Shown here: piece after piece, positions 15,737-24,257 of the stretch
How the letters are laid out: every line of letters begins with the position of its first letter
Numbering within the stretch: position 1 is the first letter of the stretch
NCBI RefSeq assembly: GCF_028649435.1
Contig: NZ_JAQSIN010000002.1
DNA length: 64,000 nucleotides
Source: Curvibacter microcysteis
GTDB lineage: Bacteria > Pseudomonadota > Gammaproteobacteria > Burkholderiales > Burkholderiaceae_C
Reading direction: 5' to 3' (one strand)
Position numbers and translations under genes: made by a program
The notes under the pieces: model-generated
Database searches by the model: none
What the model was told of the DNA's origin: nothing
The model's input: only the letters and a program-made list of their open reading frames with translations

Positions 15737-16987
15737 ATGGCAATCGTAGAAGTCAAAGTCCCCCAGCTGTCTGAATCCGTGGCCGAAGCCACCATGCTGA
15801 ACTGGAAGAAGAAGGCCGGCGAAGCCGTGACCGCCGACGAAATCCTGATCGAGATCGAAACCGACAAGGTCGTGCTCGAAGTGCCGGCGCCCGCCTCGGG
15901 CGTGCTGGCCGAGATCGTCCAAGGCGACGGCGCCACCGTCACCGCCGACCAGTTGATCGCTCGCATCGACACCGAAGGCAAGGCTGGCGCAGCCGCTCCT
16001 GCCGCCGCCGCCCCGGCCGCTGCACCTGCTGCCGCCCCGGCTGCTGCTGCTTCGGCTTCCAAGGCTGATGTGGCCATGCCCGCCGCCGCCAAGCTGCTCG
16101 CCGACAACGGCCTGTCGGTCAGTGCTGTCGCTGGCACCGGCAAGGACGGTCGCGTCACCAAGGGTGATGTGCTGGGTGCGGTCGCTGCTGGCGCCAAGCC
16201 GGCTGCCGCTCCGTCGGTGATCCCGACGGGTGCTCCCACCAAGTCGCTGCCGCAAGTGGCTGCACCGGCTGCCCCGAGCCTGGGCGATCGCCCGGAACAA
16301 CGCGTGCCGATGAGCCGCCTGCGTGCCCGCGTGGCCGAGCGTCTGCTGCAATCGCAATCGACCAACGCCATCCTGACCACCTTCAACGAAGTGAACATGG
16401 CCCCGGTCATGGACATGCGCAAGAAGTTCCAGGACGCTTTCACCAAGGAACACGGCGTCAAGATCGGCTTCATGAGCTTCTTCGTCAAGGCTGCCGTGCA
16501 CGCCCTGAAGAAGTACCCGGTGCTGAACGCTTCGGTCGACGGCAACGACATCGTCTACCACGGCTACTTCGACATCGGTATCGCTGTCGGTTCGCCGCGT
16601 GGCCTGGTGGTGCCGATCCTGCGCAACGCCGACCAAATGAGCTTTGCCGACATCGAAAAGAAGATCGCTGAATTCGGCCAAAAGGCCAAGGACGGCAAGC
16701 TGGGCATTGAAGAAATGACCGGTGGTACCTTCTCGATCTCCAACGGCGGTACTTTCGGCTCCATGCTGTCGACCCCCATCATCAACCCGCCGCAATCGGC
16801 CATCCTGGGCGTGCACGCGACCAAGGACCGCGCCGTGGTCGAAAACGGTCAAGTGGTGGTTCGCCCGATCAACTACCTGGCCATGTCCTATGACCACCGC
16901 ATCATCGACGGCCGTGAAGCCGTGCTGGGCCTGGTCGCCATGAAGGAAGCGCTGGAAGATCCGTCGCGCCTGCTGTTCGACATCTGA
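15737..16987 (+). CDS. sucB: Dihydrolipoamide succinyltransferase (E2 of 2-oxoglutarate dehydrogenase)
   Basis: A 416-residue E2 with one N-terminal lipoyl domain (EIETDKVVLEVPAP, lysine in the DKV hairpin), an Ala/Pro-rich linker around residues 80-110, a peripheral subunit-binding domain (PAAAKLLADNGLSVSAVAGT) and the acyltransferase core ending in SYDHRIIDGREAVLGL, which carries the catalytic His and Asp. It transfers succinyl from lipoamide to CoA. Also called odhB. The ATG follows GAAAGAATTGAA, a weak ribosome-binding site. A hairpin separates it from lpdA. Confidence 0.98.
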   Translation: MAIVEVKVPQLSESVAEATMLNWKKKAGEAVTADEILIEIETDKVVLEVPAPASGVLAEIVQGDGATVTADQLIARIDTEGKAGAAAPAAAAPAAAPAAAPAAAASASKADVAMPAAAKLLADNGLSVSAVAGTGKDGRVTKGDVLGAVAAGAKPAAAPSVIPTGAPTKSLPQVAAPAAPSLGDRPEQRVPMSRLRARVAERLLQSQSTNAILTTFNEVNMAPVMDMRKKFQDAFTKEHGVKIGFMSFFVKAAVHALKKYPVLNASVDGNDIVYHGYFDIGIAVGSPRGLVVPILRNADQMSFADIEKKIAEFGQKAKDGKLGIEEMTGGTFSISNGGTFGSMLSTPIINPPQSAILGVHATKDRAVVENGQVVVRPINYLAMSYDHRIIDGREAVLGLVAMKEALEDPSRLLFDI

Positions 16988-17031
16988 GCGGGTTTGAGTG
17001 ACCCCTGCAGACCGGCCTGACCGGTTTGCCT

Positions 17032-17083
17032 AACCCACTCCGGTTGTCGCCTCGGCTGACGCGCAGCCGGGTGGGTTTTGTTT
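17032..17083 (+). terminator. Hairpin with T-rich tail between sucB and lpdA (possible attenuator)
   Basis: AACCCAC-t-CCGG (17032-17043) pairs with CCGGGTGGGTT (17067-17077) with one bulge, followed by TTTTGTTT. An alternative inner stem CGGCTG/CAGCCG (17053-17058 and 17064-17069) competes with it. It resembles an intrinsic terminator inside an operon, so it probably reduces rather than blocks read-through into lpdA. Confidence 0.55.
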
Positions 17084-17105
17084 CAACTGATTCAAGAGAT
17101 TTTTT

Positions 17106-18533
17106 ATGAGCAAACAATTTGACGTCATCGTGATCGGCGGCGGCCCTGGCGGCTACATCGCGGCCATCCGCGCAGCCCAACTGGGCTTCCAGGTCGCATG
17201 TATCGACGAATGGAAGAACGAAAAGGGTGGCCCGGCCCCTGGCGGCACCTGCACCAACGTCGGTTGCATTCCGTCCAAGGCCCTGCTGCAGTCGTCGGAG
17301 CACTTCGAGCAAGCGAACCACCACTTTGCCGACCACGGCATCAAGGTGTCGGACGTCAGCATCGATGTGGCCAAGATGATCGGCCGCAAGGACACCGTCG
17401 TGAAGCAAAACAACGACGGCATCCTGTACCTGTTCAAGAAGAACAAGGTCAGTTTCTTCCATGGCCGTGGCTCCTTCGCCAAGGCCGTTGAAGGTGGTTA
17501 CGAAATCCAGGTCGCTGGCAGCGCCAACGAAACCCTGACCGGCAAGCAGATCATCATCGCCACGGGCTCCAACGCCCGCGCGCTGCCGGGGACCCCGTTT
17601 GATGAAGTCAAGGTGCTGTCGAACGACGGCGCCCTGCGCATCAACGCTGTGCCGAAGAAGCTGGCCCTGATCGGCTCTGGCGTGATCGGCCTCGAAATGG
17701 GCTCGGTCTGGCGCCGTTTGGGCTCTGAAGTCACCATCCTCGAAGGTCTGCCGACCTTCCTGGGCGCGGTCGACGAACAGATCGCCAAGGAAGCCAAGAA
17801 GGCCTTCGACAAGCAAGGCCTGAAGATCGAACTCGGCGTCAAGGTCGGCGAGATCAAGACCACCGACGCGGGCGTCAGCGTGGCCTACACCAACGCCAAG
17901 GGTGAAGCCCTGTCGCTGGACGTGGACAAGCTGATCGTCTCGATCGGCCGCGTGCCCAACACCATCGGCCTCAATGTCGAAGCCGTGGGCCTGCAGCTCG
18001 ACGAGCGCGGTGCCATCGTGGTCGACAGCGACTGCAAGACCAACCTGCCGGGCGTGTGGGCCGTGGGTGACGTGGTGCGTGGCCCGATGCTGGCGCACAA
18101 GGCGGAAGAAGAAGGTGTGGCCGTGGCTGAGCGCATTGCCGGCCAACATGGTCACGTCAACTTCAACACCATTCCCTGGGTCATCTACACCAGCCCGGAA
18201 ATCGCCTGGGTCGGCCGCACCGAGCAGCAGCTCAAGGCCGATGGCGTCAAGTACAAGGCCGGCACCTTCCCCTTCCTCGCCAATGGCCGCGCACGCGCCC
18301 TGGGCGACACCACGGGCATGGTGAAGTTCTTGGCTGACGCCACCACCGACGAAATCCTGGGCGTTCACATCGTGGGCCCGATGGCCAGCGAGCTGATCGC
18401 CGAAGCCGTGGTCGCCATGGAGTTCAAGGCCAGCGCCGAAGACATCGCGCGTATCTGCCACGCCCACCCCTCGCTGTCGGAAGCGACCAAAGAAGCTGCG
18501 CTGGCTGTTGACAAGCGCACGCTGAACTTCTGA
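17106..18533 (+). CDS. lpdA: Dihydrolipoyl dehydrogenase (E3)
   Basis: A 475-residue flavoprotein disulfide reductase that reoxidises dihydrolipoamide with NAD+. It has the N-terminal FAD motif VIGGGPGGYIAA, the redox-active disulfide C49/C54 in GGTCTNVGCIPSKALL, the NAD-binding Rossmann motif IGSGVIGLEMGSVW, the second FAD motif VWAVGDVVRGPMLAHKA, and the C-terminal active-site His in HAHPSLSEATKEA. As third gene of the 2-oxoglutarate dehydrogenase cluster it serves that complex and may be shared with others. Confidence 0.98.
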   Translation: MSKQFDVIVIGGGPGGYIAAIRAAQLGFQVACIDEWKNEKGGPAPGGTCTNVGCIPSKALLQSSEHFEQANHHFADHGIKVSDVSIDVAKMIGRKDTVVKQNNDGILYLFKKNKVSFFHGRGSFAKAVEGGYEIQVAGSANETLTGKQIIIATGSNARALPGTPFDEVKVLSNDGALRINAVPKKLALIGSGVIGLEMGSVWRRLGSEVTILEGLPTFLGAVDEQIAKEAKKAFDKQGLKIELGVKVGEIKTTDAGVSVAYTNAKGEALSLDVDKLIVSIGRVPNTIGLNVEAVGLQLDERGAIVVDSDCKTNLPGVWAVGDVVRGPMLAHKAEEEGVAVAERIAGQHGHVNFNTIPWVIYTSPEIAWVGRTEQQLKADGVKYKAGTFPFLANGRARALGDTTGMVKFLADATTDEILGVHIVGPMASELIAEAVVAMEFKASAEDIARICHAHPSLSEATKEAALAVDKRTLNF

Positions 18534-18538
18534 TTCGC

Positions 18539-19648
18539 ATGTCGGGATCTGATGCCGTTCTCTCCGCCTACCAGGCGGAGCTTCAAGCGCGGGGTTTCCA
18601 AAGTGACCCCGCGCAGCTTCGGGCCGTCGAGGCCTTGCAACGCTGCGCCAACGAGTGGGCTGACTACAAGGAAAAGCGCTCCAATTCGCTCAAGAAGCTG
18701 ATCAATCGGCCACAGATCCCGCGTGGCGTGTACATGTATGGCGGAGTCGGGCGGGGCAAAAGCTTTCTGATGGATTGCTTTTTCAACGCCGTCCCGCTGC
18801 GCCGCAAGGTGCGCCTGCATTTCCATGAGTTCATGCGTGAAGTCCACCGCGAGTTGGTGGCCTTGCAAGGCACGGTGAACCCTTTGGATGTGCTGGGCGC
18901 GCGCATTGCCAAGCGCTACAAGCTGATTTGTTTTGACGAGTTCCACGTGGCGGACATCACCGACGCCATGATCCTGCACCGCTTGCTGGTCGCCTTGTTC
19001 GACAACGGCGTGGGCTTTGTCACCACGTCAAATTTCAAGCCGGACGCGCTGTACCCCGATGGGCTGCACCGCGACCGCATCCTGCCCGCCATCGACCTGC
19101 TCAACCAGCGCATGGAAGTGGTCAATGTGGACAACGGCACCGACTACCGTCGGCGCACGCTGGAGCAGGTCAATGCCTACATGACGCCCCTGGGCGCCCA
19201 GGCCGACGCGGACATGCGCGAGGCCTTTGAGCGCCTGGCTGAGGTCAAGGAAGAAGACCCCATCATGCGCATCGAGTCGCGTGAAATCCATGCCCTGCGC
19301 AAGGCCGGTGGCGTGGTGTGGTTTGATTTCAAAACCCTGTGCGGCGGGCCGCGTTCGCAAAACGATTACCTCGAAATCGCCACCCAGTTCCACACGGTGC
19401 TGCTCAGCAGCGTGCCCCACATGCCGGTGCGCATGGCGTCTGAGGCGCGGCGTTTTACCTGGCTGGTCGATGTGCTGTATGACCGCCGTGTCAAGCTGAT
19501 CATGTCGGCAGCCGTGGCGCCGGAAGAGCTCTACACCGAAGGGCCCATGTCGCATGAGTTTCCGCGCACCGTGTCGCGTCTCAACGAGATGCGTTCGGCT
19601 GAGTTCCTGGCGCTGGAACGCCGCGTGGTCGACACGGGGCTGACATGA
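18539..19648 (+). CDS. zapE: Cell division ATPase ZapE (AFG1-like)
   Basis: A 369-residue AFG1/ZapE-family ATPase with Walker A GGVGRGKSFLMD, Walker B ICFDEFHVADITDAM and sensor region VTTSNFKPDALY. In Escherichia coli ZapE associates with the divisome and modulates FtsZ rings; homologues are linked to protein quality control. The ATG comes 5 bp after lpdA, so the two are likely co-transcribed, an arrangement common in Burkholderiales. Its stop overlaps the next ATG by 4 bp. Confidence 0.95.
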   Translation: MSGSDAVLSAYQAELQARGFQSDPAQLRAVEALQRCANEWADYKEKRSNSLKKLINRPQIPRGVYMYGGVGRGKSFLMDCFFNAVPLRRKVRLHFHEFMREVHRELVALQGTVNPLDVLGARIAKRYKLICFDEFHVADITDAMILHRLLVALFDNGVGFVTTSNFKPDALYPDGLHRDRILPAIDLLNQRMEVVNVDNGTDYRRRTLEQVNAYMTPLGAQADADMREAFERLAEVKEEDPIMRIESREIHALRKAGGVVWFDFKTLCGGPRSQNDYLEIATQFHTVLLSSVPHMPVRMASEARRFTWLVDVLYDRRVKLIMSAAVAPEELYTEGPMSHEFPRTVSRLNEMRSAEFLALERRVVDTGLT

Positions 19649-20322
19649 GTCCGGTCTGGCGCTCGGCTGCCCTGGCGTGGGCTTTGTGTGGGGCGCTCGG
19701 TGCATTCGCCGACACCCCCAGCGTTGCCCCAGTGAACCCCGTGGAGGTCGAACGGCTGCGCATCGAGCAAGAGCGGGCCGCTGAAATGCTGCGCCAGCAG
19801 GGGGTCGAGTCTGGTTGCTACCAGCGTTTCGCGGTCAACGACTGTCTGATCCAAAGCCGGATCAAGCACCGCGAGGTGCTGTCTGACCTCAAGCGCCAAG
19901 AGGTCCAGCTCAACGACCGGGAACGCCGCTTTCGTGCCGCTGAGCAATTGCGCCGGATCGAGGAAAAGGTGTCTTCCCCTGAGCGCGACATCGATTTGAT
20001 GAACCGTGAGCAACAAGCCCAGCGCACGGAGCGTGATCGCCAGGAAAACGCCCAGAAGAAGGCGACTGATGCCGTCAACCAGGTGAAGGAGCGGGCTGAC
20101 CGCCGCGTCGAGCAACAGCGCCGCCTGGAGCAGTCTCAACAAGAAGACGCGGACCGACAACTCAAGGCCCAAGCGGCGGCCGACGAGAAAAAGCGCTACG
20201 ACGACAAGGTGCGCGATGCGGCTCAGCATCGGCAGCAGCTGGAGCAGGACCTGAAGAACCGGGCCGGCGCTCGCGCAGCGCCTTTGCCCTCGCCCAGCGC
20301 GGTGCCCGCCGTCAAGCCCTGA
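19645..20322 (+). CDS. Putative periplasmic coiled-coil protein
   Basis: This 225-residue protein of unknown function has a plausible N-terminal signal peptide (SAALAWALCGALGAFA then DTPS). After that it is almost entirely charged and helical, rich in Gln, Arg, Glu and Asp (RERRFRAAEQLRRIEEKV, RRVEQQRRLEQSQQED), indicating long coiled coils from about 35 to 210, then an Ala/Pro-rich tail. Two cysteines, in GCYQRFAVNDCLIQ, could form a disulfide. Translationally coupled to zapE, which hints at an envelope or division-related role, but that is only context. Confidence 0.75.
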   Translation: MSPVWRSAALAWALCGALGAFADTPSVAPVNPVEVERLRIEQERAAEMLRQQGVESGCYQRFAVNDCLIQSRIKHREVLSDLKRQEVQLNDRERRFRAAEQLRRIEEKVSSPERDIDLMNREQQAQRTERDRQENAQKKATDAVNQVKERADRRVEQQRRLEQSQQEDADRQLKAQAAADEKKRYDDKVRDAAQHRQQLEQDLKNRAGARAAPLPSPSAVPAVKP

Positions 20323-20389
20323 GCCAGGCCAATCAATCCCTGTTTTCAGGCGGGGGCTGGGTGTTGGCTTGGAGTTGGGAGGCCCGGTG

Positions 20390-21172
20390 TCAGGGCTGGG
20401 GTTTGGCAGCAGGCGCCGCCAGAGGCTCAACCCGCACCACCACCAAAGAGAGGTTGTCGCCGCCGCCGCGCGCACGTTGGCGCGCTTTGTCGATCAAGAA
20501 TTCGGTGGCTTCACGCGGTGACAGGCCGGCCAGCACCGAGCCCAGCTCGGCCGAGGTGAAGTAGTGCCAGACCCCGTCGCTGCAGGCCATCAGGGTGTCA
20601 CCGGGCCGCAGGCACCTTATTTGGTGGCGAGCCATGGGAGGCTCGGCTTCGGTGCCCAAGCAGCCCACCAGGATGTTGGACTGGGGGTGGCTGTTGGCCT
20701 GCTCTTCGCTGATCTCGCCGCGCTCGACCAAGGCTTGCACATAGGAGTGGTCCAGCGTGCGCTTGACCAATTGACCCTCGTGGAAGTGGTAGATGCGCGA
20801 GTCACCGGTGTGCATCCAGTGGCACTCGCCGTTGGGCATGATGAGAAAGGCGGCCAGGGTGCTGTGGGGCTCCTGCTCCGCCGAGATGGCGGTCAGCTTG
20901 ATCACCAGGTGGGCTTCGTGCACCAGTTGTTCGAGCAGGGACGACGGTGTGTCATCCTCTGGCGCGAAGCGCTCAAACAATTGGCGTGCGCTCATCATGA
21001 CCTGGTCGGACGCCTTGCGCCCGCCACTGCGGCCCCCCATGCCATCGGCCACCACAGCCAGCACGCAGCCGTTGACGCGCGGGTGGCTCAGCAAGGCCAC
21101 CTGATCCTGTTGGTATTCTCGATCGCCCTTGTGGATGCCGGTCGAAGCGGTAAGTCGGTAACCTTGGGTCAT
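20390..21172 (-). CDS. PP2C-family serine/threonine protein phosphatase
   Basis: A 260-residue PP2C (PPM) phosphatase. Metal-binding aspartates appear in GDREYQQDQV, VVADGMGG and CSDGVWHY, with HTGDSRIYHF and a final GGDNLSLVVV, the standard motif order. It dephosphorylates protein Ser/Thr; no partner kinase lies nearby. Start: ATG at 21172 (MTQGYRLTAS) fits the family N-terminus; the frame stays open further upstream to 21298 but the extra part is unlike the family. A 10-bp palindrome and a TTGACA lie upstream. Divergent from dinG. Confidence 0.93.
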   Translation of the reverse strand: MTQGYRLTASTGIHKGDREYQQDQVALLSHPRVNGCVLAVVADGMGGRSGGRKASDQVMMSARQLFERFAPEDDTPSSLLEQLVHEAHLVIKLTAISAEQEPHSTLAAFLIMPNGECHWMHTGDSRIYHFHEGQLVKRTLDHSYVQALVERGEISEEQANSHPQSNILVGCLGTEAEPPMARHQIRCLRPGDTLMACSDGVWHYFTSAELGSVLAGLSPREATEFLIDKARQRARGGGDNLSLVVVRVEPLAAPAAKPQP

Positions 21173-21330
21173 GATGTGGGGCGTCAACCAGCAGGAAATT
21201 CGGTGAACAGAGCGCTCTATTATCGTGTCAAGAAATGTTTCCGTCGTGACGATTGGCGGTTCAATCTGGGGGGTAAAACCGACTTGCAAGGCGTCCAATC
21301 TCGACGCGCGCCCATTTGGCGGGAGTCCGC

Positions 21331-23403
21331 ATGACCTGGCTGGATCAGGTCACGGCCGCGCTGGGGCCGGGCGGTGCACTGCAACAGGCGCAAGCTGGTT
21401 TTCAGCCCCGGCCGGGACAACTGCAGTTGGCCCAGGCGGTGGGCCAGGTCTTGCAGGAAGGCGGTGTGCTGGTGGCCGAGGCTGGGACCGGGGTGGGTAA
21501 AACCTATGCCTACCTGTTGCCTGTGTTGCTCAGCGCACAGCGGGTGATTCTGTCCACGGCGACGCGCAATTTGCAGGACCAGCTGTTCACCCGGGACCTG
21601 CCGCGCCTCATGAAGGCCCTGGGGCTGTCGAGGCGGGTGGCGCTGCTCAAGGGGCGCAACAGTTACCTGTGCACCCAGCGCCTGTCCCAGGCCCGGCGCG
21701 AGGCGCACCACCTCGATGACCAGGCCTGGCGCCAACTGGCCCAGGTCGAGCATTGGGCCCAGGGCACGCGCACGGGCGATTTGGCGGAATTGCCTGAATT
21801 GGACGACGTCTCTCCCTTGATCCCCTGGATCACCTCCACCCGCGACAACTGCCTGGGCACCCGTTGTGCTGGTTGGCAGGCTTGCCATGTGAACGAGGCC
21901 CGGCGCCAAGCCTTGGCGGCGGATTTGGTGGTGGTCAACCACCACCTGTTTTTTGCCGACCAACAACTGCGTGACGCTGGGGTGGCTGAGCTTCTGCCCA
22001 GCCGGCAGGCGGTGATCTTTGACGAGGCCCATCGGCTCAATGAGATCGGTGTGCAGTTCATGGGGCGCCAGTTCAGTGCCCGCAGTTGGCGCCGTCTCGC
22101 CACCGAGTTGCTGGATGAGGGCACGCGCTGGGCGCGGGGTTTTCAACCTTGGCCCGAACTCGCGTCGCTGATGGAGCGCCAAATGCGGGACTTCGAGACT
22201 TGGGTCGCAGCGGCGGCCCGTCGGCCCGAGGCGCGTCTGCAGTGGCTGGGACTCAGCCCTGAAGGCCTGGAGGCGACAGCTTGGCAGCAGCGCCTGAGCG
22301 GGCTGCAGGCCCTGCTGGCCCGGGTGCACCAGGCGTTGACCCTGACCCAGGAGGCCGCGCCAGAGCTGCGTCGGCTGGCCCAGCGGACCGATGAGCTTCG
22401 TGGTGTCTTGACCAGCCTGACCCGGGCAGGGGAGGGCGGGGGCACTGTGCGTTGGCTGGAAACCGGCCGCCACACGCGCCTGCTGGAGGTGCCTTTGCAC
22501 ATCGCCGAGCACTTGCAAGCCTTGATTGCGGCTGAATCGTCCCCGGCGCAGCGCGAGGCTGAGCTCACCCCAGGCCTCGCAAGCCCTCGGCCTGCGTGGA
22601 TTTTCACCTCAGCCACCTTGGGTTTGGATGAGGCTTTGAGCTGGTTCACCCAGCCCTGTGGACTGGGCGACGTGGCCCAGGTGCTGCGGGTTGGCAGTCC
22701 CTTTGACTATGCACGCCAGGCCGCCTGGCATGTGCCCGAAGGCCTGCCCGAAGCGCAAGACCCAGACCACGCCTGGGCCTTGTCGCAATGGCTGCTGGCG
22801 CCGGTGCGTCAATTGGGAGGGCGAACCTTGGTGTTGGCCACATCCTTGCGCGCCCTGGGGGAGCTGGCCAAGGGCTTGCAAGAGGGGCTGCAGGGCTCGG
22901 GCATTGAGGTACTGGTGCAAGGGCAGGGCTCCCGCCGACGCTTGCTGGAGCGTTTTCGCCAGGGCGACGGGGAGCGGCCCTGCGTGCTTGTCGCGTCAGG
23001 GGCCTTCTGGGAGGGGGTGGATGTGCCCGGGCCGGCGTTGCAGATGCTGGTCATCGACAAGCTGCCTTTTCCGGTGCCGGACGACCCTTTGGTTTTGGCA
23101 CGCAGCGCCGCGCTCAAGGCGCAGGGGCGCACGCCGTTCCAGGATTTTGTGTTGCCAGAGACCGCCATGGCGCTCAAGCAGGGCGCAGGCCGCTTGATTC
23201 GCAGCGAGCATGACCGAGGGGTGCTGGTACTGGCGGATGAGCGCCTGCTGCAGCGCAGCTATGGCGCGCGCTTGTTGGCTGCACTCCCCGCCATGCCCTG
23301 CCTGGTGGATCAGGCGGCGCTGATGCAGGCGCTCGCCGCGTTGCGCTCGCCTGAAGGAAGACTTACCAGATCTTCCACCACGGATCCGACGCCTTGTTCT
23401 TGA
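21331..23403 (+). CDS. dinG: DinG/YoaA-type ATP-dependent DNA helicase
   Basis: A 690-residue superfamily 2 helicase of the XPD/DinG group: Walker A AEAGTGVGKTYAYL, motif Ia STATRNLQDQLF, DEAH box VIFDEAHRLN, and C-terminal motifs VASGAFWEGVDVPG and QGAGRLIRSEHDRG. Four cysteines between motifs Ia and II (YLCTQ, NCLGTRCAGWQAC) would hold the Fe-S cluster. It unwinds DNA 5' to 3' and deals with R-loops and damaged forks. ATG at 21331 is preceded by GGGAG at a good distance. Its 3' end overlaps bamD by 41 bp on the opposite strand. Confidence 0.95.
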   Translation: MTWLDQVTAALGPGGALQQAQAGFQPRPGQLQLAQAVGQVLQEGGVLVAEAGTGVGKTYAYLLPVLLSAQRVILSTATRNLQDQLFTRDLPRLMKALGLSRRVALLKGRNSYLCTQRLSQARREAHHLDDQAWRQLAQVEHWAQGTRTGDLAELPELDDVSPLIPWITSTRDNCLGTRCAGWQACHVNEARRQALAADLVVVNHHLFFADQQLRDAGVAELLPSRQAVIFDEAHRLNEIGVQFMGRQFSARSWRRLATELLDEGTRWARGFQPWPELASLMERQMRDFETWVAAAARRPEARLQWLGLSPEGLEATAWQQRLSGLQALLARVHQALTLTQEAAPELRRLAQRTDELRGVLTSLTRAGEGGGTVRWLETGRHTRLLEVPLHIAEHLQALIAAESSPAQREAELTPGLASPRPAWIFTSATLGLDEALSWFTQPCGLGDVAQVLRVGSPFDYARQAAWHVPEGLPEAQDPDHAWALSQWLLAPVRQLGGRTLVLATSLRALGELAKGLQEGLQGSGIEVLVQGQGSRRRLLERFRQGDGERPCVLVASGAFWEGVDVPGPALQMLVIDKLPFPVPDDPLVLARSAALKAQGRTPFQDFVLPETAMALKQGAGRLIRSEHDRGVLVLADERLLQRSYGARLLAALPAMPCLVDQAALMQALAALRSPEGRLTRSSTTDPTPCS

Positions 23404-24181
23404 GGCTGCGGTTGCTGAGATCCGCGCCGTCGGCGTAGTTCTTTTCGAGCACGCGGCGCGCATCGTCGCGCAGCTGGGTCATGCCCAGGGCGTCATACGA
23501 CTTGGCCAGGATCACCAGCGCCTCTTGGGCTGCCGGCACGTCGCGGTACTCGGTGACCGCGATTTGGGCGCGGTTGATGGCGGCCACATAGGCGCCGCGC
23601 GAGTAGTAGTAGCGCGCCACATGCACTTCGTACTGGGCCAGCGAATTCACGATGTAGACCATGCGCTGGCGGGCGTCGGGCGTGTAGCGCGAGTCGGGGA
23701 AGCGGGTGCTCAGCTCTTTGAAGGACTCGAAGGAGTCCTTGGCCGCCTTTTGGTCACGTTCAGACAAGTCCTGGCGCGTGATGTTGGCAAACAGGCCCAG
23801 GTTGTCGTTGAAGTTGACAATGCCCTTCATGTAGAGTGCATAGTCCATCCCCGGGCTGGCGGGGTGCAGGCGGATGAAGCGGTCCAAGGTCGCAATGGCT
23901 TGGGCTTGTTCGCCGGCCTTGTACTGGGCGTAGGCCTTCTCCAACTCGGCCTGTTGGGCCAAGGGAGTGCCTGCGGCACGCCCTTCCAGTTTCTCGAACA
24001 GCGGTACGGCCTTGTCGTAAGCGCCGGCGCTGACTTCGTCCTTGGCTTCGCTGTAAATGCGGCTGGTACTCCAGCCGGCAGTCTTGTCGACATTGGTGGT
24101 GCTGGAGCAGCCCATCAACAGCGCAGACAGGGAGGCAACCAGCGCGAACGCGGGGACCACGGATAATTTGGCACGTAGCAT
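23363..24181 (-). CDS. bamD: Outer membrane assembly lipoprotein BamD
   Basis: A 272-residue lipoprotein with lipobox LLMGC (acylated Cys25) followed by TPR-like repeats (EAKDEVSAGAYDKAVPLFEKL, written here as one repeat, and later DSFESFKELSTRFPDS and YYYSRGAYVAAINRAQ). BamD is the essential partner of BamA in inserting beta-barrel proteins in the outer membrane. The start ATG at 24181 begins a typical signal sequence, with AAGAGG 9 nt upstream. A TATAAT -10 box lies about 32 bp upstream on the same strand. Confidence 0.97.
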   Translation of the reverse strand: MLRAKLSVVPAFALVASLSALLMGCSSTTNVDKTAGWSTSRIYSEAKDEVSAGAYDKAVPLFEKLEGRAAGTPLAQQAELEKAYAQYKAGEQAQAIATLDRFIRLHPASPGMDYALYMKGIVNFNDNLGLFANITRQDLSERDQKAAKDSFESFKELSTRFPDSRYTPDARQRMVYIVNSLAQYEVHVARYYYSRGAYVAAINRAQIAVTEYRDVPAAQEALVILAKSYDALGMTQLRDDARRVLEKNYADGADLSNRSLKNKASDPWWKIW

Positions 24182-24210
24182 CACTGGAAACCTCTTGAAG
24201 CAAAGCAAAT

Positions 24211-24220
24211 TGATTATATC
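24211..24220. promoter_or_regulatory. Overlapping divergent -10 elements, bamD and rluD
   Basis: On the minus strand positions 24218-24213 read TATAAT, about 32 bp before the bamD ATG. On the plus strand 24211-24219 reads TGATTATAT, an extended -10 form facing rluD. No convincing -35 box is visible for either, so the assignment rests on the -10 sequences and positions. Confidence 0.45.
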
Positions 24221-24257
24221 GGCGGGGCCTGAGGCGCCAGCCCAGGATTCCCGTCTC

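Noticed and set aside
12767..16897. 1376-codon minus-strand open frame opposite sucA and sucB
   Set aside because: Antisense shadow of highly biased codon use; no domain, and the sense strand encodes conserved E1 and E2.
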